54,300 nt of DNA from the NCBI RefSeq assembly GCF_001039355.2, contig NW_019776047.1, positions 47,907 through 102,206 on the forward strand, written 5' to 3'. This stretch comes from Lingula anatina (lineage: Eukaryota > Brachiopoda > Lingulata > Lingulida > Lingulidae). This document shows positions 25,113-35,950 of the stretch, piece by piece (position 1 is the first letter of the stretch; each line of letters opens with the position of its first letter). Both the position numbers and the translations under genes were made by a program. A model generated the notes under the pieces. That model saw nothing but the letters and a program-made list of their open reading frames with translations, searched no databases and was not told the origin of the DNA.

Positions 25113-25656
25113 ATTGTAACCTTGCAGACTTAAACCTCTTTCTGCATTACCCCTTCTATCGGTATACTACATGTGCCCTTACATTCGCCTGTCAACAAAC
25201 ACTACTTCAGCACCAACATATTTACTTATCCTTTCAAAAAAATATGTCACTCTAAAACATGTTGTAGATAACAGCAGTTGTATTCATGGAACAGTGTAAG
25301 TTTACATTTTCATGATATTATTACATTAGTTCTTGGACTAATCAATCTAAAACAAGTTAAAGTTACACAGATACAAAACATACCAAAATTTTAGTGCAAA
25401 GGTTGAGCATAAACAAACAATATGATTATAAATACAAATACGAGTAAGAAGTTATTACAATGATTAGCTAAGTATGTCCTTGCTCTCACCCATGTGGCTC
25501 TGAAGGTAGAGAAAAGGAGATATAAAGGCTTGACCAGTATCTCAACTAGAACCGACTAGGAAGTATACTGGTACAAAAGAAAAGATTTAAGAAAAGAGAG
25601 ACCACACCAGGTAAAGACAAGATCTTACCAGTTTCTCATTTTAAATAAGCCAAGGT

Positions 25657-26550
25657 TTAATAATTATTATAAAGATGTCTACTGCCTTTTCCTCTTTGAT
25701 AAAAGTTTCTGTGATTGCCTTGCTGTTTGTGTCCCAATTCTTTGTTCAGTTTTTGTATTTTCTTTTGCAACAATTCATTTTCGTCATAAATTTCACAATA
25801 TAGTTTGGCATTGTTCTTTGCAGTGTTGAAAGTTGTAAGATATATCTGTATGATGTCATCTATTGTTTTGTCCTTTTTAAATTTCAAGGTGTTGTCTATC
25901 ACAAGGGTGCCAAGTCCATGATTTGTTATAACATTGCTGAATCTTTTCAGATCTTCTTCAGATTTGCACACTGTTTCTTCTAACATTTTGATCCTCAATT
26001 CTATTTTTGAAATTGTGCTTTCCAAACTCTGCATGGTTTTTAGGCTCTGGTCCAACTGTGATTCTTTCTTTTAGATCTCTTTAGTAAGTTTATGGCACTT
26101 AGCTTGTAATAGCTGCAGTTCTGTTTTGGAGGTTGCAGATAAGTCTATAACATCAGCCAAATTTTCACACTCTTGGAATGGTAAATCAGTCCGGATATTG
26201 ATTTTTGAAAAACTATTTTCTTCTGTCACAGGTAACTTACTTGTGTCTACGGTTTCTTCAGATAAAGGAACAGCCCTTCTCATTTCTCTCTCTTCCAGCC
26301 ATTTTTGTTTTCTCTGTTTATCTCTCCTTATTCTAGATGGTGTCTTTTTCTTCACTACTTTCATTGCTGAGAGGGTGTTGACCTCACTGCTCATCATTTT
26401 CGGGGTCCTTGGGTCTGTTTTCCACTTCAGGGTAATAAACAGTTCTTCACCCACCTTACTCACACTGTACATTGATGGTACTTGGTCGACTTCCAGTAGA
26501 ATATTAAAAATAGCTGCTGGTAAGATATTTTGTCTCCCAAGTCTTTCCAT
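25657..26550 (-). pseudogene. Gag/ORF1-like protein, one in-frame stop
   Basis: From an ATG at 26550 the protein begins MERLGRQNILPAAIFNILLE. A segment FITLKWKT follows, then a basic stretch KKKTPSRIRRDKQRKQKW around residues 65-85, and a predicted coiled coil rich in Leu, Lys and Glu heptads. An in-frame TAA at about 26068-26070 interrupts the coiled coil; the frame continues without shift to a Gln/Gly/Arg-rich tail ending near YQRGKGSRHLYNNY. Basic linker plus coiled coil plus RG tail suits a nucleic-acid-binding, self-associating gag/ORF1 protein. I recall small proteins with similar basic K-S/T-P-S-x-x-R-R-D motifs in marine invertebrate retroelements, but the assignment is by resemblance. 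A GTAAGA donor-like word lies just downstream of the final stop. Confidence 0.55.
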
Positions 26551-26603
26551 CTTTGTTGCGAGAGGTACTGGGGAAGTTACAATGCCTAAGGTCCTCCAAC
26601 AGT

Positions 26604-26982
26604 TATCACGGCGGGATTGGGTATCAGATCCACCGCGACATACAGGTAGGTCCAAGAATAAATCAACACAACTTAGTATGTACTTCAGGTTTATTCCTGG
26701 TCAAGAGCTGGGACCTCCAGTCAGCTTGTTCAGCTGTCTGGTGTAGCCAAGTCCAGTCTTCCTTCTCAGAGAATACATACATGTTATATAGCCTATCTGA
26801 ACAATGCACAATGAACAATGAACTTAATTACATGTAGGACGATGACTTAAGTTTAAATTATAATTAAAGAGTGTGGTCGGAGACGTCTGGCTATGCTAAC
26901 AGAGAGACCACTGTCTGACCATTTCCTTTGAAGCCAAATGACACATCCGACCCATTAATTTTACAATAATTCAGTTGTGATA
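26604..26982 (-). repeat. Terminal repeat of the gag-only element (5' in its own sense)
   Basis: Ends TATCAC and GTGATA. The first 85 bp on the plus strand match 25028-25112 apart from an 8-bp indel (TACAGGTA) and then diverge completely. Confidence 0.65.
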
Positions 26983-27310
26983 GTGCTCACAATAAATACC
27001 AACACGAACAGTGACAACAAAAACATGCACAGTAATCAAAATAAATAAAAACATACACAGTCAAAACAAAAAAAAATTCACATGTACAGTGACAGCAGTA
27101 ACATTTACCGTAATAAGAATGAACACAAGGAAAAAGAGTGAAAATGAAGTCATACACAGTCATCACAATATATACAAACACATTCAGTAACAATACACAA
27201 TAAACACATAGACACAGCAAATACCATATAAACAGACACATAGACATACAGTGACAACACCATCATGCAGAGTAATAGTTATGATTACAAACAAATAGAG
27301 TAACAAAACT
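26983..27310 (+). repeat. Satellite array, block 7
   Basis: Plus-orientation monomers from GTGCTCACAATAAATACC to AACAAAACT. Confidence 0.9.
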
Positions 27311-27563
27311 TAAACCACGGCTAGCACGTAGAACAAAAGACTCGGCCGTGCTGTATTTGACATACAAGCACGTCATGTACGAGTGCGTTCCACGGTTTGT
27401 TGCACTACTAGTGTAGTAGACAATCAGAGGCCGTGGTTTAAGCCAGATACAACACTCGTCGCCGAGCTGTACGTGAAAATTACTCGTGTATTGTCTCGCC
27501 TGCGGCTCGCCAATACACTCGTAATATTTCACGTACAGCTCGGCGACTCGTATTGTATCTATC
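27311..27563 (-). mobile_element. Double-hairpin foldback element, 253 bp
   Basis: Two adjacent inverted repeats. The first spans 27311-27444 (TAAACCACGG… with …CCGTGGTTTA). The second spans about 27452-27560 (GATACAACACTCGTCGCCG… with its inverted partner), centred on CTCGCCTGCGGCTCG. ACT is repeated at both flanks (27308-27310 and 27564-27566), and the paralogous array at 42750-42770 shows the empty site. An 80-100-codon frame crosses the element on the minus strand. A full-length inverted copy lies at 41464-41716 and a partial one at 27790-27957. Confidence 0.85.
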
Positions 27564-27789
27564 ACTGACATACACAGTGCTCACAATAAATACAAACATC
27601 AACAGTAACTACACCAACAAACAGTAATCAAAATAAATACAAAGAAACACAGTCACAAAACAGACAAAGACAGTGATTAGAAAAAAAAATTCACATGTAC
27701 AGTGACAACAATGACATTCACCATAATGAGAATGAACACAAGGAAAAAGAGTGAAAAATTTTCAAATGTACAGGGACAACAGTAATATT
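27564..27789 (+). repeat. Satellite array, block 8
   Basis: Resumes with ACTGACATACACAGTGCTC and breaks off at CAGCTC in a monomer that reads on as CAGCTCTGACAATGAG at 21238. Confidence 0.88.
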
Positions 27790-28913
27790 CAGCTCGGCGA
27801 TGAGTGTTGTATCTGGCTTAAACCACGGCCTCTGATTTGCTACTACATTAGTAGTGCAACAGACCGTGGAACGCACTCGTACATGACGTGCTTGTATGTC
27901 GAATACAGCACGGTCAAGTCTTTTGTTCTATGCGCTAGCTGTGGATTAAGTATATTTATATATATAGTTATAGTTATCTGTTTATATATATATACATGTA
28001 CACAATAAACAGGTCATATATACATATATATATTAATCTAAACCTTGGAAATTTTAACATACATTTATACCCTACATATATTTAGCCATCAAACATGTAC
28101 TACTGCTACACACATCCAGGCTAAAAGGGTGTACCATGCTTAGGTGCAAAACATGCTTAGGAGCTAAATGCGTTGAAAAATCAGACAAAGCAGGCACTTG
28201 GATGTTTTTACAGTGTACTTTATAATTGTGTACCTGTGTTTTGTACCAAAAATAAAAACATTTCAGGTCATTTAATGTCTTTTTATGCAAGAATGTTGTC
28301 CAACAACTGGGTTTGATACATTGTTATCTGACGTTGATCTCATTTTCAAATCCAATGTTAATCCAACATCTTGTCAACGTTGAAGCTCAACATTGTTTCA
28401 ACATTGAAACAATAAAATTTCCTGCTGGGTGGGGTTGATATAACATTGTTTTTTGACATTGATACAACATTGTTATCTGAGGTTGACACAATTTTCAAAT
28501 CCAATGTTTATCCAATGTCTTCTCAACGTTATGGTTCAACGTTGTTTAAATGTTAAAACAACATAATTTGGGACAGCAAACAGAATATAAACAGACACAT
28601 AGACATACAGTGACAACACCATCATGCAGAGTAATAATAATGATTAAAAACAAATAGAGTGACAAAACTGACCTACATAGTGCTCACAATAAATGCAAAC
28701 ATGAACAGTAACATCACCAACAAACACAGTCATCAAAATAAATACAAACAAACACAATCACTAAACAGACATACGCAGTGATTAGAAAAAAAATTCACAT
28801 GTACAGTGACAACAGTAACATTTACCGTAATAAGAATGAACACAAGGAAAAAGAGTGAAAATGAAGTCATACACAGTCATCACAATATATACAAACACAT
28901 TCAGTAACAATAC
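27790..28913 (+). repeat. Segmental duplication, copy 1 (partner 41558-42645)
   Basis: Contains, in order, a partial foldback element (27790-27957), an AT-rich tract, a ~280-bp unique spacer, a CAACGTTG-rich palindromic block (28310-28570) and satellite sharing private variants (GACCTACATAGTGCTC, GACATACGCAGTGATTAG) with the partner. The left boundary is the 6-bp word CAGCTC common to satellite and foldback. Confidence 0.85.
28310..28570. repeat. CAACGTTG/CAACATTG palindromic repeat block
   Basis: Many spaced copies of CAACRTTG and its variants, several self-complementary. A second copy lies at 42047-42305 and a shorter relative at 44555-44640. It looks like a non-coding palindromic MITE. 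Confidence 0.7.
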
Positions 28914-29381
28914 AAAATAGACAGCAAACATGTACAGTGACAACAGTAATGTATATCGTAAAAAGAAAGAAGACAAGGAAAAAGATTGAAAACATAGCAG
29001 TACACAGTCATCACAATATATGCAAACACATTCAGTAACCATACAGAATAGACACAGCAAATATAAGATAAACAGGCATACAGTAACAATACCATCATGC
29101 ACAGTAATAGTAATGATTACAAACACAGTAACAAACTGACATACACAGTGATCAAAATAAATATTAACATGCACAGTGATGATAGTAGCGTGCACCGCAA
29201 TGAGAATGAACTAAAGGAAAAATAGTGAAAACATGGCCGTAAAATGTCATCACAATATATATGAGCACATTCAGTAACAATACATTATAGACACAGGGGA
29301 CAGAATATAAATGTGCACATGGAGATACATAAGATAAACAAACACACAGGGACACAGTGACAACACAATCATGCAGAGTAA
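28573..29381 (+). repeat. Satellite array, block 9
   Basis: Plus-orientation monomers. Includes a truncated junction at 28920-28930 where …AATAGACAGCAAACATGTACAG skips most of a higher-order unit. Confidence 0.9.
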
Positions 29382-29388
29382 TAGTAAA

Positions 29389-29898
29389 TCCCTATTTCAC
29401 AAAGAAAATGTTCCTATTGCAATGATGTGGAGGACGAATTCCATTTTATACTGGGTTGCTCTAGATATTTAGATTTAAGAAAAAGGTTCATCAAACCTTT
29501 CTACTGCAATAGACCCTTGGTGTTCAAATTGGTTCTCCTGCTGAATTCTTCCAGTAAGAAAGTATTATGTAACCTGGCACGATATCTTAGCCAAGCAGGA
29601 AGGCTTCGGCATGAGATCTAATCTAATTTGATCTAATTTGATCCAATTTGATCTCATTTGATTCAATTTGATTTAATTTGATTTATTTAAGTAGTTTATT
29701 TATATTTAAGTACTCATGTATCTAATTTACTACAGGTACTATTATTATTGTTATGATGATTATGATTGCGATTATTTATATTATAATTATTCTTTGTAAT
29801 AACCCTATAGTTGTTGTAACTTCAGTCGTTGTAACATTTGTACCAGTACTAGACTGATGGTCCTCAAGAGACCAAGGTAATAAATAAATGAAATGAAA
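29389..29898 (+). mobile_element. 5'-truncated LINE (non-LTR retrotransposon), 510 bp
   Basis: Flanked by the 7-bp target duplication TAGTAAA (29382-29388 and 29899-29905), with an A-rich 3' end AATAAATAAATGAAATGAAA. It carries the 3' end of the reverse-transcriptase ORF and a 3' UTR with a GATCTAATTTGATC-type run at about 29612-29680. Confidence 0.88.
29391..29621 (+). CDS. C-terminal fragment of a LINE reverse-transcriptase protein
   Basis: The frame contains CSYCNDVEDEFHFILGC, a C-x2-C-x7-H-x4-C zinc-binding pattern seen at the C-terminus of many LINE polyproteins, followed by LARYLSQAGRLRHEI and a stop. It has no internal stops or frameshifts, so the insertion is recent, but lacks every catalytic domain. 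In active elements this knuckle helps bind the RNA template. The clade cannot be fixed from this fragment. Confidence 0.8.
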   Translation, partial: PISQRKCSYCNDVEDEFHFILGCSRYLDLRKRFIKPFYCNRPLVFKLVLLLNSSSKKVLCNLARYLSQAGRLRHEI

Positions 29899-29905
29899 TA
29901 GTAAA

Positions 29906-31440
29906 GATTACAAACAAATAGAGTGACAAAGCTGAAATACACAGTGCTCACAATTAATACAAACACCAACACTGACAACACAAACATGCACAGTAATCAA
30001 ATTAAATACAAACAAACATAGTCAAAATACAGACATACACAGTGATCAGAAAAATTTTTGACATGTACACTGACAACAGTAACATACATCGTAAAATGAA
30101 AGAGGACAAGGAAAAAGATTGAAAACATAGCAGTACACAGTCATCACAATATATATACAAACACATTCAGTAACAATACAGAATAGACACAGCAAACATA
30201 AGATAAACAAACACACAGGCACACAGTGACAACACCATCATACACAGTAATAGTAATGATTATAAACAAATAGAGTGACAAACTAACATACACAGTGATC
30301 AAAATAAATATTAAGATGTACAGTGATAATAGTAGCGTACACCGCAATGAAAATGAACAAAAGGAAAAAGAGTGAAAACATAGCCGTAAAAAGTCATCAC
30401 AATATATATGAACACATTCAGTAACAATACAGAATAGACACAGGAGACAGAATATAAACAGACACATAAAGATACATAAGATAAACAAACACACAGGGAT
30501 ACAGTGACAACACAATCATGCAAGAGTTATAGTAAATATTACAAACAAATAGAGTGACAAAACTGACATACATAGTGCTCATAATAAATACAAACACAAA
30601 CAGTGACAACACAAACATGCACAGTAATCAAAATAAATACAAACAAACACAGTCACTAAACAGACATAAACAGTGATCAAAATAAATATTAACATGTACA
30701 GTGACAATAGTAATGTGCACAATAATCAAAATGAATACAAACAAACGCAGTCACAATATAGACATACACAGTGATCAGAATAAATTTTGACTTGTACAGT
30801 GAAAACACAACCATGCACAGTAACAAGAATAAACACAGTCATGCACAGTGAACACAATATATATACAAACACATTCAATGACAATGCAGAATGGAATCAG
30901 TTATCAGATTATAAACAGACACATAAACTATGATGACAGTGACAACACCAACATGCACAGTTAAAATAATGACTAGAAATAAATAAACTGATAAAACTGA
31001 CATACACAGTGCTTTCAATAAATACAAACACCAACAGTAACAACACCAACAAACACAGTAATAAAAAAATACAAACAAACACAGTCAGAAAAAAGACATA
31101 CACAGTGATTAGAAAGGAAACATCACATGTACAATGACAACAGTAACGTGCACCATAATGAGAATGAACACAAGGAAAAAGAGTAAAAAACATAGCCATA
31201 CACAGTCATCACAATATGTACAAACTCATTCAGTAACAATACAGAATAGACACAGCAGACAGAATATAAACAGGCACATAGACATATAGTGAACAACATC
31301 ATCATGCAGGGTAATAGCAATGATTATTTAAAAATAAAGTGACAAAACTAACATACACAGCGCTTATAATAAAATACAAACATGAATAGTGACAACACAA
31401 ACATGCACAGTAATCAAATTAAATACAAACAAACACATTA
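29906..31440 (+). repeat. Satellite array, block 10
   Basis: Plus-orientation monomers to the orientation switch near AACACATTATTTTGC. Confidence 0.92.
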
Positions 31441-32083
31441 TTTTGCATGATGATGTTGTCACTGTTTGTGTATGTGTCTGTTTATATTCTGTTTCCGGTG
31501 TCTATTTTGTCATGTTATTGAATGTGTTTGTACATTTTGAGATGACTGTGTACGACTTTCACTCTTTTTTGTTGTGTTCATTCTCATTAAGGTAAACGTT
31601 ATTGTCAATTTTGTCACTCTATTTGTTTGAAATCTTTACTATTACTCTGCATGATTGTGTTGTCTCTGTATCCCTGTGTGTTTGTTTATCCTATGTATCT
31701 GTATGTGTCTGTTTATATTCTGTCTGCTGTGTCTATTCTGTATTGTTACTGAATGTGTTTGTACATATTGTGATGACTTTTTACGGCTTTGTTTTCACTC
31801 TTTTTCCTTGTGTTCATTCTCACTTTGGTGCATGCTACTATTAGCACTGTACATGTTAATATTTATTTTGATCACTGTGTATGTCAGTTTGTCACTCTAT
31901 TTGTTTATAATCATTACTATTACTGTGCATGATGGTGTTGTCACTGTGTGCCTGTGTGTTTGTTTATCTTATGTTTGCTGTGTCTATTCTGTATTGTTAC
32001 TGAATGTGTTTGTATATATATATATTGTGATGACTGTGTACAACTTCATTTTCACTCTTTTTCCTTGTGTTCATTCTCATTAT
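31441..32083 (-). repeat. Inverted satellite block 2, left part
   Basis: Reverse-orientation monomers (GTTGTCACTG, CTTTTTCCTTGTGTTCATTC). Interrupted at GGTGAA by the 6.3-kb element and continued at 38429. Confidence 0.92.
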
Positions 32084-32089
32084 GGTGAA

Positions 32090-32305
32090 TGGTTAGTGTA
32101 TTATAAGATGGGCTAGGGGATTTTGCCAATAGAGGGCTTTGTGTGAGAAATAGGTATTTTTCATACCACTTGGTGCACTGTATTCCCACTCACAAAATGA
32201 TGACGTAGACATTAACCTGAAAATAGCGGGTAAACTTAACAGCAATGAAGGTCGCTATTTAAATTAATGTTTATGTGTTTTCGTGTGTGAGTGTGTGTAT
32301 GTGTG
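32090..32305 (+). repeat. Left terminal inverted repeat of the 6.3-kb element
   Basis: Strongest over the first 125 bp, then patchy through GTAAACTTA…CAGCAATGAA to a GTGTGTG tract. Partner 38195-38422. Confidence 0.85.
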
Positions 32306-32521
32306 ATAAATCTATTGATCACTTTTATTTTTGAAGTTGCAAGACTGGTGTTAGTTAATTTCCACTTGGACAAAGAATTAGCTTGATAATAATAATAATA
32401 ATAATAATAATTATTATAATAATAATAATGATAATAATAATAATAAACTTTATTTATAGAGGGTAAAACATATTATGTGTGTACATTTATCTTACACACA
32501 CACACACACATACTAGGGGGA

Positions 32522-32523
<2 letters not shown>

Positions 32524-32584
<61 letters not shown>
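32524..32584. repeat. (AT)n microsatellite
   Basis: About 30 uninterrupted AT units within the CR1/L2 remnant, preceded by a CA-repeat and TACTAGGGGGAG. Confidence 0.98.
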
Positions 32585-32587
<3 letters not shown>

Positions 32588-32837
32588 TCCAAGTCTTTGG
32601 AGTTTTTAATTTCAGAGTTAAAGCAATCCCATATTTCAACCAAAGCCCATATTGGACCTTAATTGTGTCTTTATGTCTGCCAGAGATTTCCCTTATTACG
32701 TAATCAGATGATTCTGTCTGTAGTGTCCATGGTCGTAGTACTGGTACATGTACCCAGTAAGTCCCTGATGTATTTTGGTGAATGTCCATTTAATGATTTA
32801 AAAACTAGTTTTGCTTTTTAAAATTCTATCTGTTCAT

Positions 32838-33200
32838 CAGTCCAAGAGAGCGGAAAACGAATGTATGGTTACGTGAACAGACCAAAGTTAAGGACGTACT
32901 GCTCACAGTTAAAGAAATGAAATGGAGGTGGGCAGGACATGTCAAAAGAATGAAGGACAATAGGTGGCCATGGACAATCAGGCTTACAGAATGAACCCCA
33001 AGGTATGGACAAAGAAAAAGAGGAAGGCCGGTCAAATGATGGAGGGATGAATTAGATGACTACTGGAAGTCTTGGAAGAAGAAACCTTGGCCAAACTGGA
33101 AATCTGAGGCTCAGGATAGGAAACAATGGAAAAAGCATGCTGAGGCCTTTGTCCAACAGTGGAACACTATAGGCTCTAAATGATGATGATGATGATGATG
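32838..33200 (+). mobile_element. Second LINE, 5'-truncated, nested in the first
   Basis: Flanked by the 10-bp target duplication ATCTGTTCAT (32828-32837 and 33201-33210). Ends in a (TGA)n tail at 33181-33200. Removing it reconnects the two parts of the minus-strand CR1/L2 fragment. Confidence 0.88.
32857..33183 (+). pseudogene. C-terminal part of an endonuclease/reverse-transcriptase ORF
   Basis: The frame shows KWRWAGHVKRMKDNRW, then KRGRPVK, then SEAQDRKQW and AFVQQWN near the end. These are the conserved closing motifs (W-A-G-H, R-G-R-P, A-Q-D-R-x-x-W, V-Q-Q-W) of LINEs commonly annotated as endonuclease-reverse transcriptase in insects and molluscs. Two in-frame TGA codons break it, one just before TPRYG and one just before WRDEL; both replace positions normally holding Trp or Arg. 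It cannot code for a working enzyme. Confidence 0.82.
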
Positions 33201-33752
33201 ATCTGTTCATAAATTGTTTGCCAGTTCAGTTTCTTCTTCATAGTCTACAAGTGTAGCCATCTAGTTGTTTTTCATGGTCAATGCCATGGTGACAAACCGA
33301 TATTCAATGTTGGTCGATTTTATCTGTGGATTTTGTAATAATCATATTACTGCAGGCCATAATTTTTTATTCTAATCTTTAATTATTTTTTCTGAGTTGA
33401 TTGCTGTACATTTGAGTTAGGAGAACGGTTTAATGTTAACATATTATGGAATGGTGCAATTTGTAAGATAAGTGTTATTTTAAAATGAATACCATAATCA
33501 TTCATATTTTTATATTATAAATGTAACAAATGCTTTCTCCACTTTGAAATTATACAAGCTTTAAGTTATCATTGAAGATGCTGTTCCTCCACAAAGCACC
33601 AACATGTGCAATATAATGAAATGACAACATTAAATGTCACATGGAAAATCACCAATGACATTTGGTGATAGAAGTATTAATAACATCAACTAATCTGTAA
33701 TGTATTGAACATGTATTGAATTATTTTTGTTATCATTATTATTTTTATTCAG

Positions 33753-33818
33753 GCAGTGGAGCACCTGTTGGAATATGGATTGGACAAAACACCAAAGATC
33801 TCCCACAATACTTTTTAG
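33753..33818 (+). CDS. Possible terminal exon (captured gene fragment)
   Basis: A pyrimidine-rich acceptor (TTATTTTTATTCAG) is followed by an open frame AVEHLLEYGLDKTPKISHNTF and a TAG. The peptide is compositionally protein-like but I do not recognise it. About 1.4 kb of AT-rich sequence without coding follows, which could be a 3' UTR. It sits inside the 6.3-kb inverted-repeat element, so it could be a captured host exon. No upstream exon is visible within the element. Confidence 0.33.
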   Translation, partial: AVEHLLEYGLDKTPKISHNTF

Positions 33819-35279
33819 TGCTTAGGCTATATTTATTTTGATTTTAAGAAATGTTGGTATGAATATGGAATTTAATTTTGTTAAAATAATAATAATGAGA
33901 ATTAAGATATTTTGATTTACAAGTAAGAGTTGGATGTTACATTTAAAATACCAAAAATGTAATTCTAAGAAAGACGTAATGTGCATTCTTATTTATTTTC
34001 AAGACATGCATTAATATTTATATTTATGGATTTAGTTGGCAAATTCATTCAATTGCTTAAAAGTTTACTATGCCCAGAGAAAGCCTTTAAGGATCTCACA
34101 GTTTTTGACACTTAAAATTCCTGGACTCTTGACGCTTCCAAAATAAATGGGGTCATGTTTTCCCACCTGTCTGTCTGGAAATGTCACTGTGTTATACCTT
34201 TGGTTTGATGATTAATGCTAATAACTAATAGTATCTTTTTCTTGACTTTCAGTTGTTGCAGACATAAGGCACTTCAAAATAATACCTATTGGGCATAAGG
34301 GCAGGTTAACTTTGTCATAATGCAACACTTGTGACGGTTTTTTTAATTGTACAAGTGCAAAAGGGAATTTTAACTGACATTAACTGTATTGTCTTTAATT
34401 AATGCAGAAATGATAATGGATCCAGTATAATTCTGTAAGAGGCTACTACTATCAAATCCTGGAAGTGGTGTTACTATTATATACTGCCATACACTTATAT
34501 CAAATATTATATATGAAGAATATTGGTTCAAACTTTTGCATTAACTGTGGGGGTTCCATTACCCTTTGTATAAAGTGCAAATGGGATGTTGCTGGTATAT
34601 CTTTGAAAATGGTGTCTGGGTGATGGACTTGTTAAAAAGTCATGTGCACTAGCATCTGAATTAAGGGTATAATACTGTACTGTATTTATGTCTTCATTTT
34701 TATATAATTGTGGGAAAAATTATTTTAAGATCTGAACAAAACTGTGCAAGTGAAGTAAAAGAGCCACTTAAGTTAAGCCAGAACCCTCTTAGTTAATTTT
34801 ATGAGAAAAATTAATAAACTGGAATACAGTTAAATTCTTAATTAAAAAAAATTAATTTTGGGTGGTTTGCAACATTTTTTCCAGTTCCAAATCAAAGGTC
34901 TCTTTATTACCTGCAGTACACACACCTAAGAGCCTGTTTGACCTTAAAATAAAGGGCAAAAGTCAAATCCAAGGGTATATTTGGAATCTCCACATGACTT
35001 TTGGTCAGACTTCTATAGTAAATTTTCCCATAATTCCTTCGGTTTAAGAGATATTTAGCATTGAATTTTCAAAAATTATGACAAGAGGCGCATTCAAATG
35101 AGTGTCACTAAAACCATGAGTATTGCCAGCATACATGCTGGTGGTACTAATAATTTAGAGTGTTTCCCCCATCTCTTAAGAGATTATCAGAGGTTAATCA
35201 TCTGTGAAGATTGAAGGTCACATATGGTTTAGTAGCAAGCACAGATCCAAAGAATAATTGCAAGAACCACCATTATGGT
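33819..35279. other. AT-rich sequence, no gene seen
   Basis: No frame with protein character on either strand. CCAAAATAAATGG at about 34138 could be a polyadenylation signal if the preceding exon is real. Confidence 0.45.
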
Positions 35280-35522
35280 GGTAAAATAGAATTTGTTATA
35301 TTTGTCCGAGTTGTTTACAATGTATTCAATGTAAAATATAAATCTAATATGTATAAATATATATATGTATGTGTAATATATCCCATGACGGAGATTTATT
35401 TAAACTTTCTTTATAAACTGTATCTTTTTCTTCCTATTTTTCAAACTACTTTTTCTGTGGGTGACATAGTTATGCTAAAAGTATTATAAGACTTATGTGA
35501 ATAAATGTATTTTTGTTTTTTT

Positions 35523-35715
35523 NNNNNNNNNNNNNNNNNNNNNNNNNNNNNNNNNNNNNNNNNNNNNNNNNNNNNNNNNNNNNNNNNNNNNNNNNNNNNN
35601 NNNNNNNNNNNNNNNNNNNNNNNNNNNNNNNNNNNNNNNNNNNNNNNNNNNNNNNNNNNNNNNNNNNNNNNNNNNNNNNNNNNNNNNNNNNNNNNNNNNN
35701 NNNNNNNNNNNNNNN
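35523..35715. other. Assembly gap (193 N)
   Basis: The flanks are the same 21-22 bases on both sides (AATAAATGTATTTTTGTTTT…), the right one followed by a G run. This suggests a homopolymer-caused break where the two contig ends overlap, so the real gap may be zero or negative. Confidence 0.95.
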
Positions 35716-35883
35716 AATAAATGTATTTTTGTTTTTTTTTGGGGGGGGGGGGAATACACTTATTTAGTTTTTGGTATTATTTGGTAACCAACGACATTGC
35801 ATTGGTAAAATAGAATTTATTATATTTTTCTGAGTTGTTTACAATGTATTCAATGTAAAATATAAATCTAAAATATAAATGTA

Positions 35884-35884
<1 letters not shown>

Positions 35885-35945
<61 letters not shown>
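35885..35945. repeat. (AT)n microsatellite
   Basis: About 30 AT units at the left edge of the 35946-36219 MITE. Confidence 0.97.

Positions 35946-35950
<5 letters not shown>

Larger units (their letters stand above)
25028..26982 (-). mobile_element. Nonautonomous retroelement with terminal repeats and a gag-like frame
   Basis: The satellite site GACATACACAGTGCTCAC is split here without a visible target duplication. On the right is a 379-bp terminal repeat (26604-26982) bounded by TATCAC/GTGATA; on the left an ~85-bp partner (25028-25112). Between them is a minus-strand gag-like frame. The ~540 bp downstream of it (25113-25656) is non-coding. No protease, reverse transcriptase or integrase is seen, so any movement would need proteins supplied from elsewhere. 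Confidence 0.65.
32383..33260 (-). pseudogene. 3' end of a CR1/L2-like LINE, interrupted by another LINE
   Basis: Reading the minus strand, fragments LNWQTIYEQIEF and, beyond the inserted LINE, KLVFKSLNGHSPKYIRDLL match the conserved C-terminal block of CR1/L2-type reverse-transcriptase ORFs (L-x-W-L-P-V…R-I-x-F-K, then V-F-K-x-L-x-G-x-x-P-x-Y-I). It ends with TATAAATAAAGTTTATTATT and an (ATT)n tail at about 32455-32383, typical of this group. Several stops and an (AT)n expansion at 32524-32584 show it is dead. The 378-bp LINE at 32828-33210 splits it. Confidence 0.6.

Noticed and set aside
26126-26746. 206-codon plus frame opposite the gag-like ORF
   Set aside because: It is the antisense shadow of the minus-strand frame, which has coiled-coil and basic motifs; the plus reading has none.
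27263-27571. Calling the 102-codon frame in the foldback element a confirmed gene
   Set aside because: The element is two palindromes, so open frames can arise on both strands. Three copies are too few to show selection. Kept as a finding only.
32479-32789. Tyr/Ile repeat frames across 32524-32584 and similar ones at 35777-36007 and 41462-41770
   Set aside because: The repetitive part is translation of (AT)n microsatellites.
35493-35787. Frames spanning 35523-35715
   Set aside because: They cross the second N gap and a homopolymer; no real coding.
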